A stretch of 64,000 nt of DNA from Anticarsia gemmatalis. Taxonomy: Eukaryota > Arthropoda > Insecta > Lepidoptera > Erebidae. The notes under the pieces were generated by a model, which did not search any database, was not told where the DNA came from, and saw only the letters and a list, made by a program, of their open reading frames with translations. A program made the position numbers and the translations under genes. Position 1 is the first letter of the stretch. Each line of letters starts with the position of its first letter. Shown here piece by piece: positions 62,823 to 64,000 of this stretch. Location of the stretch: assembly GCF_050436995.1 (NCBI RefSeq), contig NC_134763.1, positions 11,403,001 through 11,467,000 on the forward strand, in the 5' to 3' direction.

Positions 62823-64000
62823 CCTTGAATTAAGATTGTTTCTAAACTTTAATTAGTCTCCACTCAATTAAAAATAAGATTATTATGCACTCCTATTTAA
62901 AACCCAAAGCCGTACAATGAGTATATCACCTTACACACGCATTTTCAAAAAAACCGTTGCCATAGAATTGAACCCTGGCTTGGACAGCAAAAGCTAACAT
63001 TATTGTCTTAAAATAAACCTGAATCATGCGTGTCTAGTGTCTACTCGAACTAGTATAGAATTGTCGCGTGCTAGCCTTCAGTGCAGCTATCAGTGTCGAT
63101 ACATCAGCGAGACGCGGGCGTGGACGCCACGTGATAACACCGTCTACTGCCAATGTGATAGCAATATAGCCTGCTCTTGGGCTCTGGGGACAACTAACAT
63201 GGCCATGTTAGATTTATCGTGAATTTTTTTGACACATTTCAAATTGATTTAATTGCATTTGAACTTGTAGAGGTCTTGGTTTAGATTCCCGGGTCGGGTA
63301 AAGAGGTGCTATCTCCTATTATTATTTTAATATTTGTCAATAGTAGACTGGGATTTAGTAACCTTGATAAGTAAGTCAATAAAGAGAAATAAAATGCATC
63401 ACTTCCCTTCTAGTGTGTAGTGTGTAAGTGAAGAGCGGCAACGAATTTATTAAAAAATCGCACTGGGTAAGTTGACTGAAACTTAGTCAGAATAAACCGG
63501 CCATTATAGTAGAGTAAGTATTTGATAACCTTCAAACTTGCATTAAATTTAGTGTATAGATTCTAGACTACGATTAATTAGACAATAGTAATTTATTGTT
63601 CTTAATGTTTTGTTTCGATCAAGATAATTGAACAATGCACTGAGCGTAGACAGTCTTTGTAAGAATTTGTAGAGATTTCTAATCTGCTAACTTATAAATG
63701 CGGTAGCTTGGGACGAGAAGGACTTATATGAATGTGTTTGTGTTTGAAACGAGTATTGTATTATTTATTAATCTACTATTATGGTTGAATAAATGGTTTT
63801 TAGTTGACACAAGAGTAAGAGATACAGTATAACGTAACCCAATACTGTTCCTTTGACAATAGTCTCCCTTCCTTCCTGGAATAAAATCTTGGGCTCAACA
63901 TGCCGCAACGCCAAATGCGAGTTTGAGAAATTTGCGTTTCTTTAACTGATTGTATTATGTTTGTTAGAAATTCGCGGAGACAAGGTAGTAAACCAAATAA
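62823..64000. other. AT-rich intergenic DNA at the right edge
   Basis: No convincing exon. A family-3 SINE remnant with its B box (TTTAGATTCCCGGGTCGGG) followed by GTGCTAT lies at about 63265-63325. The 61-codon ORF at 63037-63222 shows no family features. Confidence 0.5.

Overview
This is 64 kb of an animal nuclear genome, most likely a moth or butterfly. The genes are split by many small spliceosomal introns. The intergenic DNA is AT-rich and littered with tRNA-derived SINEs, LINE tails and MITEs (including one with a TTAA target duplication) of the kind common in Lepidoptera. No family or species can be assigned from the sequence alone.

Left end (1-10.7 kb): the first coding exon of SMC2 (condensin ATPase) lies on the minus strand and runs out of the window. 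Divergent from it, on the plus strand, is a complete Nup133 gene (nuclear pore Y-complex) that I could splice into 22 coding exons and 1117 codons with every junction in phase. A GC-rich inverted-repeat element and SINE copies sit in its introns.

Middle (10.7-51.7 kb): a long AT-rich stretch with few genes. The only protein gene I can support is a four-exon, 210-codon gene (exons at 38.5, 39.1, 51.2 and 51.6 kb). It encodes a small secreted, probably GPI-anchored protein with a 12-cysteine domain containing two CCC triplets; I do not recognise the family. A GC-rich promoter-like segment with a splice donor at 16.8-17.15 kb may be its untranslated first exon. The 11.9-kb second coding intron carries the most unusual structure in the window: a degenerate tandem array at 49.2-50.6 kb. 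It is built from alternating A and B half-units of about 200 bp. Each half-unit carries a CGATCG-type block, a GCGCATGCGC (NRF1-like) palindrome and a CCGCCCTTTG-type block, and the A units add a PHO/YY1-like GGCGGCCATTTTG box.

Right end (51.7-64 kb): a GC-rich 3' region, then intergenic DNA with small hairpin elements, then a complete ten-exon pickpocket-type DEG/ENaC channel gene (527 codons). The channel is divergent at two gating elements: the HG motif before TM1 is PA, and the Gly-Gly before the TM2 filter is Ser-Thr. Its introns hold a full-length SINE with target duplication and a 1.07-kb element with 27-bp perfect terminal inverted repeats.

The genes do not form a functional cluster. 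SMC2 and Nup133 are a divergent housekeeping pair; the other two are cell-surface proteins with tissue-restricted potential. All gene models are splice predictions by eye, checked for reading phase and family alignment remembered at motif level, not by database search.
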